DNA of 32,295 nt, from NCBI GenBank assembly GCA_002352425.1, contig DEIK01000122.1:1-32295 (forward strand), read 5' to 3'. Source of the stretch: Rhodobacteraceae bacterium UBA2776 (GTDB lineage Bacteria; Pseudomonadota; Alphaproteobacteria; Rhodobacterales; Rhodobacteraceae). The notes under the pieces are model-generated. The model was not told the origin of the DNA, made no database searches, and was given only the letters and a program-made list of their open reading frames with translations. Below are positions 8,512 to 17,350 of the stretch, piece after piece. Position 1 is the first letter of the stretch. The number at the start of each line of letters is the position of its first letter. The position numbers and the translations under genes were made by a program.

Positions 8512-8539
8512 AAAACTAGTTTAACACTAAACTAGTTTT
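8512..8539. promoter_or_regulatory. Perfect 28-bp inverted repeat in divergent promoter
   Basis: AAAACTAGTTTA (8512-8523) and TAAACTAGTTTT (8528-8539) are exact reverse complements separated by ACAC. Each arm itself contains the 10-bp palindrome AAACTAGTTT. The site is 20 bases upstream of the maeB start and 103 bases upstream of the cupin gene start, so it could be an operator controlling one or both. It has no T-tract expected of a terminator and ends no gene. The cognate regulator is not encoded in the window as far as I can tell. Confidence 0.7.
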
Positions 8540-8558
8540 CCAACCAAAGGATCCGCCC

Positions 8559-10838
8559 GTGACAGATTCCACAAAGAACCGCCTGAGACAAGACGCGCTG
8601 GACTATCACGAGCACCCAAAACCCGGCAAATTGGAAATCCGCGCAACCAAGCCAATGGCCAACGGCCAAGACCTTGCGCTGGCCTATTCCCCCGGCGTGG
8701 CCGAGGCTTGTTTGGAGATCAAGGACGATCCGTCAACGGCCAACAAATACACCTCCAAAGCCAATCTGGTCGCCGTGGTCACCAACGGTTCAGCCGTTCT
8801 GGGGCTGGGTAACATTGGCGCACTGGCCAGCAAACCGGTGATGGAAGGTAAGGCGGTTTTGTTCAAGAAATTCGCCAACATCGACTGTTTTGACATCGAA
8901 GTGGATGAATCTGACCCCGAAAAACTGGCTGATATCGTCTGCGCGTTGGAGCCAACATTCGGGGCGATCAACCTTGAAGACATTAAGGCCCCCGATTGTT
9001 TTATTGTTGAAAAACTATGCCGCGAACGTATGAATATTCCCGTGTTCCATGACGACCAACATGGCACCGCCATCGTGGTCGGAGCCGCCGCCACAAACGC
9101 ACTTCACGTTACCGGTAGGGATTTTGGCGACATCAAAGTCGTGTCCACCGGCGGTGGAGCGGCGGGCATTGCCTGCTTGAACGTGCTGCTAAAACTGGGC
9201 GTGAAACGCGAAAATGTTTGGCTGTGTGACATCAAAGGGCTGGTCTATGAGGGCCGCGTTGAGGAGATGACGCCGCAAAAGGCCGACTACGCCCAAGCCT
9301 CGGACTTGCGCACATTGGACGATGTTATTGAGGGGGCGGACCTGTTCCTTGGCCTATCCGGACCCGGCGTCCTAAAGCCCGAAATGGTCGCTAAAATGGC
9401 AGCAAAACCCATCGTTTTCGCGCTGGCCAATCCAACGCCAGAAATTATGCCCGACGCCGTGCGTGAAATTGCGCCTGACGCAATCATTGCCACTGGGCGC
9501 TCTGATTTCCCCAATCAAGTCAACAACGTACTGTGTTTCCCATTCATCTTTCGCGGTGCGTTGGACGCTGGCGCGACCGAGATCAACGATGAAATGCAGT
9601 TGGCTTGCATCAAAGGTATCGCCGCTTTGGCGCGCGAAACAACATCAGCCGAGGCCGCCGCCGCCTATAAGGGCGAGCAGATGACTTTCGGAGCCGATTA
9701 TCTGATCCCAAAACCGTTTGATCCGCGCCTAATGGGTGTGGTCGCCAGTGCCGTGGTCGAGGCGGCCGGCCAAACCGCCGTGGCCCGCACCCCGATCACT
9801 GACCTTGAAGCCTACAAAGGTCGGCTCGATTCTTCTGTATTCAAATCCGCCCTGATCATGCGCCCCGTTTTCGAGGCAGCCCGCACCGCAACACGCCGCA
9901 TCGTATTCGCCGAAGGCGAGGACGAACGCGTGCTGCGCGCTGCCCACGCCATGTTAGATGAAACCACTGACAAACCGATCCTGCTCGGCCGCCCCGAGGT
10001 TATCGAATACCGCAGCCGCGAAGCTGGGTTGCAAATGACGCCGGGAATAGATTTTGAGCTGGTCAACCCGCAGGATGACCCGCGTTATCGGGACTACTGG
10101 GGCAGTTACCAATCCATCATGGCGCGCCGCGGTATCACCCCCGAACTGGCCAAAGCCATCATGCGCACCAACACCACTGCTATCGGGGCCATCATGGTTC
10201 ATCGCGGCGACGCCGACAGCCTTATATGCGGCACATTCGGCGAATATCTGTGGCACTTGAACTATGTGAACCAAATCCTTGGCACGCCAGAACTAACTCC
10301 TATCGGCGCGCTGTCCCTTATGATCCTTGAGGACGGGCCATTGTTCATTGCGGACACCCACGTGAACCCCGAACCCACGCCCGAGCAGATCGCTGGCAGC
10401 GTGGTCGCCGCCGCCCGCCATGTGCTGCGCTTTGGCATCACACCCAAAATCGCGCTGTGTTCCTATTCGCAATTTGGCAATCTAAATTGCGACACCGGCA
10501 ATCGGATGCGTGCCGCATTGGCCCTATTGGACGCCGAACAGCGTGATTTTCTGTATGAGGGCGAAATGCACATTGATGCCGCCCTCGACGAGAACCTTCG
10601 CGCCCGCATTTTCCCAAATGCCCGCTTTGACGGCGCGGCCAATGTTCTGATTTTCGCCAACACCGATGCGGCCTCTGGCGTACGCAACATCCTCAAAGTA
10701 CGCGGCATGGGGCTCGAGGTTGGGCCGACCCTGATGGGCATGGGTAACCGCGCCCATATCGTCACTCCGTCGATCACCGCACGTGGGCTTTTGAACATGT
10801 CTGCGCTGGCAGGTACCCCCGTGGCACTTTACGGGTGA
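8559..10838 (+). CDS. maeB: NADP-dependent malic enzyme with phosphotransacetylase-like tail
   Basis: 759 residues, the long MaeB form. Oxidatively decarboxylates malate to pyruvate, giving NADPH. Residues about 1-420 are the malic enzyme part, with LALAYSPGVAEACLEI, NPTPEIMP, and a dinucleotide fold with STGGGAAGIACLNVLL at about 194-210. Residues about 430-759 are a phosphotransacetylase-like domain (VFAEGEDERVLRAA, then MGNRAHIVTPSITARG), which in this family serves assembly and allosteric control by acetyl-CoA rather than acetyl transfer. The start is a GTG at 8559 with AAAGGA upstream. It stands alone on the plus strand, divergent from the cupin gene across a palindromic operator, and ends just before the prpE promoter region. 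Confidence 0.96.
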   Translation: MTDSTKNRLRQDALDYHEHPKPGKLEIRATKPMANGQDLALAYSPGVAEACLEIKDDPSTANKYTSKANLVAVVTNGSAVLGLGNIGALASKPVMEGKAVLFKKFANIDCFDIEVDESDPEKLADIVCALEPTFGAINLEDIKAPDCFIVEKLCRERMNIPVFHDDQHGTAIVVGAAATNALHVTGRDFGDIKVVSTGGGAAGIACLNVLLKLGVKRENVWLCDIKGLVYEGRVEEMTPQKADYAQASDLRTLDDVIEGADLFLGLSGPGVLKPEMVAKMAAKPIVFALANPTPEIMPDAVREIAPDAIIATGRSDFPNQVNNVLCFPFIFRGALDAGATEINDEMQLACIKGIAALARETTSAEAAAAYKGEQMTFGADYLIPKPFDPRLMGVVASAVVEAAGQTAVARTPITDLEAYKGRLDSSVFKSALIMRPVFEAARTATRRIVFAEGEDERVLRAAHAMLDETTDKPILLGRPEVIEYRSREAGLQMTPGIDFELVNPQDDPRYRDYWGSYQSIMARRGITPELAKAIMRTNTTAIGAIMVHRGDADSLICGTFGEYLWHLNYVNQILGTPELTPIGALSLMILEDGPLFIADTHVNPEPTPEQIAGSVVAAARHVLRFGITPKIALCSYSQFGNLNCDTGNRMRAALALLDAEQRDFLYEGEMHIDAALDENLRARIFPNARFDGAANVLIFANTDAASGVRNILKVRGMGLEVGPTLMGMGNRAHIVTPSITARGLLNMSALAGTPVALYG

Positions 10839-10839
10839 T

Positions 10840-10909
10840 TTGCGGATTTGCAATTCGCTATCGAGACACGAGCATAAGTTTGCAAATATACCGAAAAAGG
10901 CTTTGCAGC
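10840..10909 (+). promoter_or_regulatory. TTTGCAAA-type boxes upstream of prpE
   Basis: Four related octamers lie in the maeB-prpE gap: TTTGCGGA (10840-10847), TTTGCAAT (10848-10855), a perfect TTTGCAAA (10879-10886) and TTTGCAGC (10902-10909). From memory, the ScfR-family regulator PccR of Rhodobacter sphaeroides, which controls propionyl-CoA assimilation, recognises paired TTTGCAAA boxes. Placement before a propionyl-CoA synthetase gene fits this, though the spacing here is not the canonical four bases. Confidence 0.5.
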
Positions 10910-10930
10910 GCGGACTTGCGGGTCTAATAT
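10902..10930 (+). promoter_or_regulatory. Predicted prpE promoter
   Basis: TTTGCA (10902-10907) as -35, a 17-base spacer, then TAATAT (10925-10930) as -10. The -35 coincides with the last TTTGCA-type box, and the perfect TTTGCAAA box lies just upstream of it, a usual activator position. A strong AGGGAGGG ribosome site precedes the ATG at 10956. Confidence 0.55.
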
Positions 10931-10955
10931 ACCACCCATTCTAGGGAGGGATATC

Positions 10956-12848
10956 ATGACTTACGCAGATGTATACGACGACTGGAAATCGGACCCCGAA
11001 GCGTTCTGGATGAAAGCTGCTAAAAACATCAGCTGGGTCAAGCCTCCTTCAAAAGCCTTGTTTGACGAGGGTGCACCGATTTACGAGTGGTTCTCGGACG
11101 CGATGGTGAACACCTGTTACAACGCCATTGATCGCCACGTCGAGGCCGGCAACGGCAAACGCACCGCGATCATTTACGACAGCCCCGTCACCGATACCAA
11201 ACACAAGATCAGCTACGCCGAATTGCAAACCCGTGTCGCCAGTCTGGCAGGTGCATTGCGGGCCAAAGGCGTCGAAAAAGGCGACCGCGTTTTGATCTAC
11301 ATGCCCATGGTCCCCGAGGCCATTGAGGCGATGTTGGCCTGTGGGCGTTTGGGGGCTGTACACTCGGTGGTTTTTGGCGGATTTGCCGCCAACGAGCTGG
11401 CCGTGCGCATTGATGACGCAACACCAAAAGCGATCATCGCGGCGTCATGCGGGATCGAGCCCAACCATGTTATTCACTATAAACCATTGTTGGACGGCGC
11501 CATTGATCTGGCCAACCACAAGCCTGACTTTTGCGTAATTTTTCAGCGTGAACAAGAAGTTGCGCACCTGGAAGAGGGCCGCGACTTTGACTGGCACGGC
11601 TTCCAATACGGTGTAACCCCCGCCGAATGCGTGCCAGTTGAAGGCAACCATCCCAGCTATATTTTATACACCTCCGGCACCACGGGTCAGCCCAAAGGTG
11701 TGATCCGCCACACCGCTGGCCATTTGGTCGCGTTGGATTGGACGATGGGATCGCTCTATAATATCAATGCGGGTGATGTGTTTTGGGCGGCTTCGGACGT
11801 CGGTTGGGTTGTCGGTCACAGCTACATCGCCTACGCTCAATTGGTCCACGGCGCCACCACGCTTGTTTTCGAGGGCAAGCCTGTTGGCACCCCAGACGCT
11901 GGCACATTTTGGCGGATTATTTCGGAATACAACGTAAAGGCGCTGTTCACAGCCCCCACCGCGTTTCGTGCTATCAAACGCGAGGATCCTGATGGCAAGT
12001 TGTTGGAAAAATACGACCTGTCCAATTTTGAGACATTGTTTTTAGCAGGGGAACGGGCTGATCCAGATACTATCACATGGGCGCAGGACAAGTTGGGCGT
12101 ACCAGTGATCGACCACTGGTGGCAGACCGAAACCGGCTGGGCGATTTGCGCCAACCCCATGGGAATCGAGCCGCTGCCCGTCAAATTGGGCTCTCCCTCT
12201 GTGCCAATGCCGGGCTATGATGTGCAGGTCTTGGATGAGGGCGGCCATGAGGTCGCGGATGGCGAAATGGGCGCGATTGCGATCAAACTACCACTGCCAC
12301 CGGGCACCTTACCCAACCTGTGGAACGCCGAGGCACGGTTCAAATCCGCCTACCTCGAGCACTTCCCCGGCTATTATGAAACCGGTGACGCAGGTTTCAA
12401 AGATGAAGATGGTTATCTCTACATCATGGCGCGCACGGATGACGTAATCAACGTCGCGGGTCACCGGCTGTCGACAGGTGGCATGGAAGAGGTCTTGGCC
12501 AGCCATCCAGACGTCGCAGAATGCGCGGTGATCGGTGTTGCTGACACCTTGAAGGGGCAATTACCGCTAGGTTTTTTGTGTCTGAATGCTGGCTGCACAC
12601 GTGACCATGCAGACATCATCAAAGACGTTGTGGCCATGGTACGTGGCAAAATCGGCCCCGTGGCGGCATTCAAGCTGTGTCTGATTGTGGACCGGTTGCC
12701 CAAAACGCGATCCGGCAAGATTTTACGCGCCACTATGGTCAAAATCGCGGATGCCGAAGACTATAAAATGCCCGCGACAATTGATGACCCAGCCATTTTG
12801 GACGAGATCAAAACCGCATTGCAAACCTTGGGGTACGCGCAAGACTGA
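10956..12848 (+). CDS. prpE: Propionyl-CoA synthetase
   Basis: 630 residues, the length of PrpE/AcsA-type acyl-CoA synthetases. Uses ATP and CoA to activate propionate (and related short acids such as acrylate in some marine bacteria) to the CoA ester. The N-terminal ACAS segment, AMP-binding loop YILYTSGTTGQPKG (about 235-248), WWQTETGW, hinge ARTDDVINVAGHRLSTGGME and C-terminal LPKTRSGKILR with the catalytic lysine are all present. The N-terminus YADVYDDWKSDPEAFW is typical of PrpE rather than acetyl-CoA synthetase. It stands alone, preceded by its own promoter and followed by a hairpin. Confidence 0.95.
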   Translation: MTYADVYDDWKSDPEAFWMKAAKNISWVKPPSKALFDEGAPIYEWFSDAMVNTCYNAIDRHVEAGNGKRTAIIYDSPVTDTKHKISYAELQTRVASLAGALRAKGVEKGDRVLIYMPMVPEAIEAMLACGRLGAVHSVVFGGFAANELAVRIDDATPKAIIAASCGIEPNHVIHYKPLLDGAIDLANHKPDFCVIFQREQEVAHLEEGRDFDWHGFQYGVTPAECVPVEGNHPSYILYTSGTTGQPKGVIRHTAGHLVALDWTMGSLYNINAGDVFWAASDVGWVVGHSYIAYAQLVHGATTLVFEGKPVGTPDAGTFWRIISEYNVKALFTAPTAFRAIKREDPDGKLLEKYDLSNFETLFLAGERADPDTITWAQDKLGVPVIDHWWQTETGWAICANPMGIEPLPVKLGSPSVPMPGYDVQVLDEGGHEVADGEMGAIAIKLPLPPGTLPNLWNAEARFKSAYLEHFPGYYETGDAGFKDEDGYLYIMARTDDVINVAGHRLSTGGMEEVLASHPDVAECAVIGVADTLKGQLPLGFLCLNAGCTRDHADIIKDVVAMVRGKIGPVAAFKLCLIVDRLPKTRSGKILRATMVKIADAEDYKMPATIDDPAILDEIKTALQTLGYAQD

Positions 12849-12868
12849 CAAAGTCGAAAACCAGATAA

Positions 12869-12904
12869 TTCCGCCGCCGTATTTGCATGAATATAGCGGC
12901 GGAA
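12869..12904 (+). terminator. Hairpin downstream of prpE
   Basis: TTCCGCCGC (12869-12877) pairs with GCGGCGGAA (12896-12904); the 18-base loop can pair further. It begins 20 bases after the prpE stop. The T-run after it is short, so termination may be partial. Confidence 0.6.
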
Positions 12905-12913
12905 ATTCTTTGA

Positions 12914-12951
12914 TTAACAAAACCACTATTCCGGAATAGTCGTTCTATTTC
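12914..12951 (+). repeat. 38-bp palindrome-centred element, copy 1
   Basis: TTAACA, three variable bases, CC and the 16-bp palindrome ACTATTCCGGAATAGT, then one base, GTTCT, one base and TTTC. A second copy lies at 26620-26657 in opposite orientation and matches at 33 of 38 positions. Copy 1 lies between the convergent genes prpE and nadK, where no gene start is near. Confidence 0.65.
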
Positions 12952-13075
12952 CACAGCAACATTTAACGTCCAAAATTTGGATAGCATTGCGATAATTCAA
13001 TTGGTTATATCAAATTTTCTTCGAAGAAACCGCCCCTAGTTCAGGCCACAAAGCGGTCAAAAACCAACTTGAACC
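12952..13075. other. AT-rich intergenic tail with palindromes, no gene seen
   Basis: This stretch between the 38-bp element and the nadK stop is AT-rich and has no convincing reading frame. It contains TCCAAA-A-TTTGGA (12969-12981) and the 14-bp palindrome TTTCTTCGAAGAAA (13016-13029). The latter may form a hairpin at the nadK 3' end but lacks a T-tract. Confidence 0.4.
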
Positions 13076-13843
13076 TTAGGTGAACTGCTCGCGGATCAAT
13101 CGTTCTTCCAACCCATGTCCCGGGTCAAACAATATCCGATGCGACACCATTGGTTCGCTGCGAATTTCCACCGAAACCACGTCGCGCACAGGCTGGCTAT
13201 CCGCCGCAGCCATCACGGGCCGCTTTTCCGCTTCGACCACATCGAACCGCACCACAGATGATTTCGGCAACAACGCCCCTCGCCAGCGACGCGGGCGAAA
13301 TGGCGCCACCGCTGTCAACGCCAAAACATCGGACCCAATCGGTAAAATCGGTCCATGGGCTGAATAATTATAGGCCGTCGATCCTGCGGGCGTACTGATC
13401 ATCGCCCCGTCGCAAACCAACTCATCCAACCGTAATTTTCCATCCACCGAAATGCGCAATTTCGCCGCTTGTTGTCCCGCCCGCAACACCGACACTTCAT
13501 TAATCGCCAAACCCTTGTGGATCGATCCATCCGCACATTCCACTCGCATTTCCAGTGGGTTGATCACCTCTTCTTCGGCAGCGGACAGACGTTCGTCCAA
13601 CCCATCCTCTTCATAGGCGTTCATCAAAAACCCAACTGTGCCGCGGTTCATCCCGTAAATAGGCACCGCCAAATGTTGCATTTCATGTAAGCTGTGCAGC
13701 ATAAAACCGTCACCTCCAAGCGCGACGATCACGTCGGCGTTGGCGGGCGCGGCGGCGCCATATCTGGCCGTCAACACCGCCAAAGCCGCTTGTGCGATTT
13801 CAACATTGCTGGCGACAAATGCGATTTTTAACTGCTTGACCAT
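13076..13843 (-). CDS. nadK: NAD kinase
   Basis: 255 residues, normal for the short alphaproteobacterial form. Phosphorylates NAD to NADP with ATP or polyphosphate. The GGDG motif is at residues 43-46, followed by NEVSVLRAG and the conserved TPAGSTAYNYSAHGPILP segment. An open frame extends upstream to 14200, over the start of glyA, but the conserved fold begins at MVKQLKIAFVASN, so the ATG at 13843 is chosen. Divergent from glyA, with 178 bases between the two starts, and convergent with prpE. Confidence 0.95.
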   Translation of the reverse strand: MVKQLKIAFVASNVEIAQAALAVLTARYGAAAPANADVIVALGGDGFMLHSLHEMQHLAVPIYGMNRGTVGFLMNAYEEDGLDERLSAAEEEVINPLEMRVECADGSIHKGLAINEVSVLRAGQQAAKLRISVDGKLRLDELVCDGAMISTPAGSTAYNYSAHGPILPIGSDVLALTAVAPFRPRRWRGALLPKSSVVRFDVVEAEKRPVMAAADSQPVRDVVSVEIRSEPMVSHRILFDPGHGLEERLIREQFT

Positions 13844-14021
13844 GGGGGCAATCCTTATCTGGATTTCCACTTTGCGCGCACAGCCGCAAAAGGCAAGCCC
13901 CCCTTTGTCGCAGCATTCCCGCCAATAACGGCCCGTGCGTCGTTTTGTGGGTTTATACCACGCCACTTTTTCGGCTAAAGAGGCTTTGAAACATTCACTG
14001 ACGCGCCAAGGAGAGCCCGAT

Positions 14022-15314
<1,293 letters not shown>

Positions 15315-15336
15315 ACCAAAACTCAATCTAACATCA

Positions 15337-15367
15337 CGCCGCCGCTGGACAAAGCGGCGGCGTTTTT
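15337..15367 (+). terminator. Rho-independent terminator of glyA
   Basis: CGCCGCCGCT (15337-15346), loop GGACAA, AGCGGCGGCG (15353-15362), then a TTTTT run. A classic intrinsic terminator 22 bases after the glyA stop. Confidence 0.9.
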
Positions 15368-15380
15368 GTTTGGTAGCCAA

Positions 15381-16250
15381 ATGAACCAACCCATTCTCCA
15401 AACCCGCAGACTTGAACGCCGCCTAGGCGACTGGATGCGTGATCGCCTGCCCCATACGCTGTCAGAACTGATCATGTTTGTGCTGAAACAGGGCTGGGCC
15501 TGCTTGTTTGGCACACTGATGTTAGGCGGCATCATCCTGTCGAAAATCATCTGGCAACCCGATTGGGCAATGGCGCGCTACGACGGGTTGTTCCTCTACG
15601 CGCTCAGCCTGCAAATCGGCTTTCTGGTGTTCAAGCTCGAAAGCCTGCGCGAAGCCCGCGTGATCCTGTTGTTCCACATCATTGGCACCGCGATGGAAAT
15701 CTTTAAGGTCCAAGCTGGATCATGGGCCTACCCCGAAACCGGTCTGATTAAACTGATGGGCGTGCCGCTGTTTTCGGGTTTTATGTACGCCTCGGTCGGC
15801 TCTTACATGGCCCGCGTGATCCGCATATTCGAGATGCGCTTCACCCCCTACCCGCCGTTCTGGATGACGGTGTTGTTGGCCTGCGCAATCTACACGAACT
15901 TCTTCGCCCACCACTATTTGCCCGACATCCGGTCGGCCCTGTTCGCAGCCACCGTCCTTTTGTACCTGCGCACCCGCATCTGGTTCAGCATCGGTGCAAA
16001 GCGCTACTGGATGCCCCTGCCCCTCGCCGCCTTGCTCAGTAGCTTTTTCCTATGGGTCGCCGAAAACATAGGTACCAATACCGGCACATGGGTCTACGCA
16101 GGTCAAAGTGCCGAATTTCATTGGGTCAGTTTTGCCAAACTCGGCTCATGGTACCTACTGCTCTATGTCAGTTTCGCTACCGTCACGCTGGTTTATCGCG
16201 AGGCATTGGGACCGGAAATACAAAAGGCCCCAGTCAAAACCGGGGCCTGA
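15381..16250 (+). CDS. DUF817 family multi-pass membrane protein
   Basis: 289 residues with about eight hydrophobic segments, among them GWACLFGTLMLGGIILSKI, GLFLYALSLQIGFLVF, FWMTVLLACAIYTNFF, and WYLLLYVSFATVTLVY at the end. Sequence features such as HIIGTAMEIFKVQAGSWAYPE, FSGFMYASVGSYMAR, FFAHHY and WVAENIGTNTGTWVY match the DUF817 family (Bacillus YoaT-like), whose function is unknown. The conserved polar residues inside the membrane (histidines, glutamates, tryptophans) hint at a substrate or cofactor site. I use the ATG at 15381; an in-frame TTG at 15366 lies inside the glyA terminator. Its last codons form part of a terminator for the opposing operon. Confidence 0.88.
   Translation: MNQPILQTRRLERRLGDWMRDRLPHTLSELIMFVLKQGWACLFGTLMLGGIILSKIIWQPDWAMARYDGLFLYALSLQIGFLVFKLESLREARVILLFHIIGTAMEIFKVQAGSWAYPETGLIKLMGVPLFSGFMYASVGSYMARVIRIFEMRFTPYPPFWMTVLLACAIYTNFFAHHYLPDIRSALFAATVLLYLRTRIWFSIGAKRYWMPLPLAALLSSFFLWVAENIGTNTGTWVYAGQSAEFHWVSFAKLGSWYLLLYVSFATVTLVYREALGPEIQKAPVKTGA
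16225..16248 (-). terminator. Terminator of the pspA operon, inside the DUF817 gene end
   Basis: AGGCCCC (16225-16231) pairs with GGGGCCT (16242-16248). Read on the minus strand the stem is followed by TTTTGTATTT, a proper T-tract; on the plus strand none is seen. It therefore ends the tetR-pspA-YiaA/B transcript and overlaps the last codons of the convergent DUF817 gene. Confidence 0.65.
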
Positions 16251-16268
16251 TGTGTTTAGGCGTAGGGA

Positions 16269-16556
16269 TTACTCTTCCTTTGCGTCACCGACAAATTCTT
16301 CTAGCAATTTCTCATTCTTTGCGTCTTCCAACTGTTGGATACGGTCATTCGTCATCCGTGCATCAAACAGGTATTTAACGAAGTTCACCAAACTGATTGT
16401 CAGCATCAACACGCCAATGCCCCAAAACCCTTTGGTCGCCAACGGTACCTCGGTGGATTTGTAGAGCGATATGATCAATAGCACATAGGCCGCGATCACA
16501 CCGCCAGCATTTAAAAGGATAATCAATTTGTTATCTGTGTTTGTATTGTTCAACAT
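16269..16556 (-). CDS. YiaA/YiaB-like two-helix membrane protein
   Basis: 95 residues with two membrane helices (about 10-30, LIILLNAGGVIAAYVLLIISL; about 43-62, FWGIGVLMLTISLVNFVKYLF) and a charged cytoplasmic tail. The pattern of a small residue-rich helix, a short loop ending LATKGFWG, a second helix and a basic/acidic end resembles the YiaA/B two-helix domain. It sits 26 bases after the pspA stop with AAAAGGAA as ribosome site, so it is the last gene of the TetR-controlled unit. Inferred to be a membrane partner of PspA or part of the envelope stress response; this has not been shown. Confidence 0.7.
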   Translation of the reverse strand: MLNNTNTDNKLIILLNAGGVIAAYVLLIISLYKSTEVPLATKGFWGIGVLMLTISLVNFVKYLFDARMTNDRIQQLEDAKNEKLLEEFVGDAKEE

Positions 16557-16582
16557 GGGTCTATTCCTTTTGTTTGGCTGCG

Positions 16583-17260
16583 TTATTTGGTGTCGGAAAG
16601 GCGTTTCAAAACATCATCAGCGGTGACTTTGGTGGCAGGGCCAAACCCGGCATCAGCCAAACGATCGCCGATATCTTCGCGATTCAGGCCCTGATCAATT
16701 TCTTTTAGGATTTCACTTTGCTCGAACGGATCGTCCCGCGACAGCACCCGCTCAATCAACTCTTCCGCTTCACCAATCGGGCTTTGCCCTGCCAGTGTTG
16801 TGTTCAGGCACTTTTGAATATTTTGCTCCTGACGCACCGCTTTCGCCGCCACAGCCCCCTGTTTTAGATCAATAATTCGCCGATTTGTGGCCTCCACCGA
16901 CTGCCTCAGACGCAAAATCCGCGTATCCAGACGCGAAGCCGTTTCGCGGCGTAAGGTCAACTCGTTTTCCATCTCAGCCACGGCCTGCGCCGCCTCACCT
17001 GCCAAATCGTCACGCCCACCTTTTAGGGCGTCTTTGGCACGTCCGGTCATATCCTTAAGCCGAGTTTCCAACACTTCAATTTGTCGCCCCTCAGCGCGAC
17101 CCCGTTGAATTAGACTGGCCAGTGTAGCCTTCGCTGCTTGCAATCCGGCCTGCGCCTCGCGGATTTTCTGCTCGATCAATTCGATCGAATAGGTGTCGCG
17201 AACCTTTTCTTCAGCCCGTGCATTTGCACCTGTGATAAGAGTTTTAAGTGTTCCAAACAT
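16583..17260 (-). CDS. pspA: PspA/IM30 family envelope-stress protein
   Basis: 225 residues, almost wholly helical, with the long coiled-coil hairpin typical of PspA/IM30/Vipp1 (ESCRT-III-like) proteins: MFGTLKTLITGANARAEEKV at the N-terminus, then heptad-rich segments to about residue 160. These proteins bind and support damaged inner membranes. The conserved amphipathic N-terminal helix is present. The C-terminal part (about 165-225) is a different, helical extension with two DIGDRLADAGFG-like stretches, which may carry regulation. Strong ribosome site GGAAGGAG. Preceded by a promoter overlapped by TetR-type operators; no pspBC or pspF is seen nearby, so control differs from the Escherichia coli psp system. 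Confidence 0.93.
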   Translation of the reverse strand: MFGTLKTLITGANARAEEKVRDTYSIELIEQKIREAQAGLQAAKATLASLIQRGRAEGRQIEVLETRLKDMTGRAKDALKGGRDDLAGEAAQAVAEMENELTLRRETASRLDTRILRLRQSVEATNRRIIDLKQGAVAAKAVRQEQNIQKCLNTTLAGQSPIGEAEELIERVLSRDDPFEQSEILKEIDQGLNREDIGDRLADAGFGPATKVTADDVLKRLSDTK

Positions 17261-17275
17261 TTCTTTCTCCTTCCG

Positions 17276-17288
17276 TGAACGATGTTCA
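17276..17288. promoter_or_regulatory. Operator site 1 for the adjacent TetR regulator
   Basis: TGAAC-GAT-GTTCA, located between the predicted pspA transcription start and its ribosome site, 16 bases before the pspA ATG. Identical to site 2, 35 bases away. Confidence 0.7.
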
Positions 17289-17296
17289 TGAATTGA

Positions 17297-17324
17297 GATA
17301 TAGGAGTGCGTGAACGATGTTCAA
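17297..17324 (-). promoter_or_regulatory. Predicted pspA promoter
   Basis: On the minus strand TTGAAC (17319-17324) serves as -35, followed by a 16-base spacer and TATATC (17297-17302) as -10. The -35 lies inside operator site 2, the usual arrangement for repression by occlusion. Confidence 0.55.
17311..17323. promoter_or_regulatory. Operator site 2 for the adjacent TetR regulator
   Basis: TGAAC-GAT-GTTCA, same core and spacing as site 1, overlapping the pspA -35 element. Confidence 0.72.
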
Positions 17325-17333
17325 GAATAAAAA

Positions 17334-17346
17334 TGAACAACGTTCA
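17334..17346. promoter_or_regulatory. Operator site 3 for the adjacent TetR regulator
   Basis: TGAAC-AAC-GTTCA, just downstream of the tetR stop and upstream of the pspA -35 region. Same arms and three-base spacer as the other sites. Confidence 0.68.
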
Positions 17347-17350
17347 GAAA

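Noticed and set aside
15366..15380. TTG start for the DUF817 gene
   Set aside because: It lies within the T-run of the glyA terminator; the ATG at 15381 gives a normal N-terminus.
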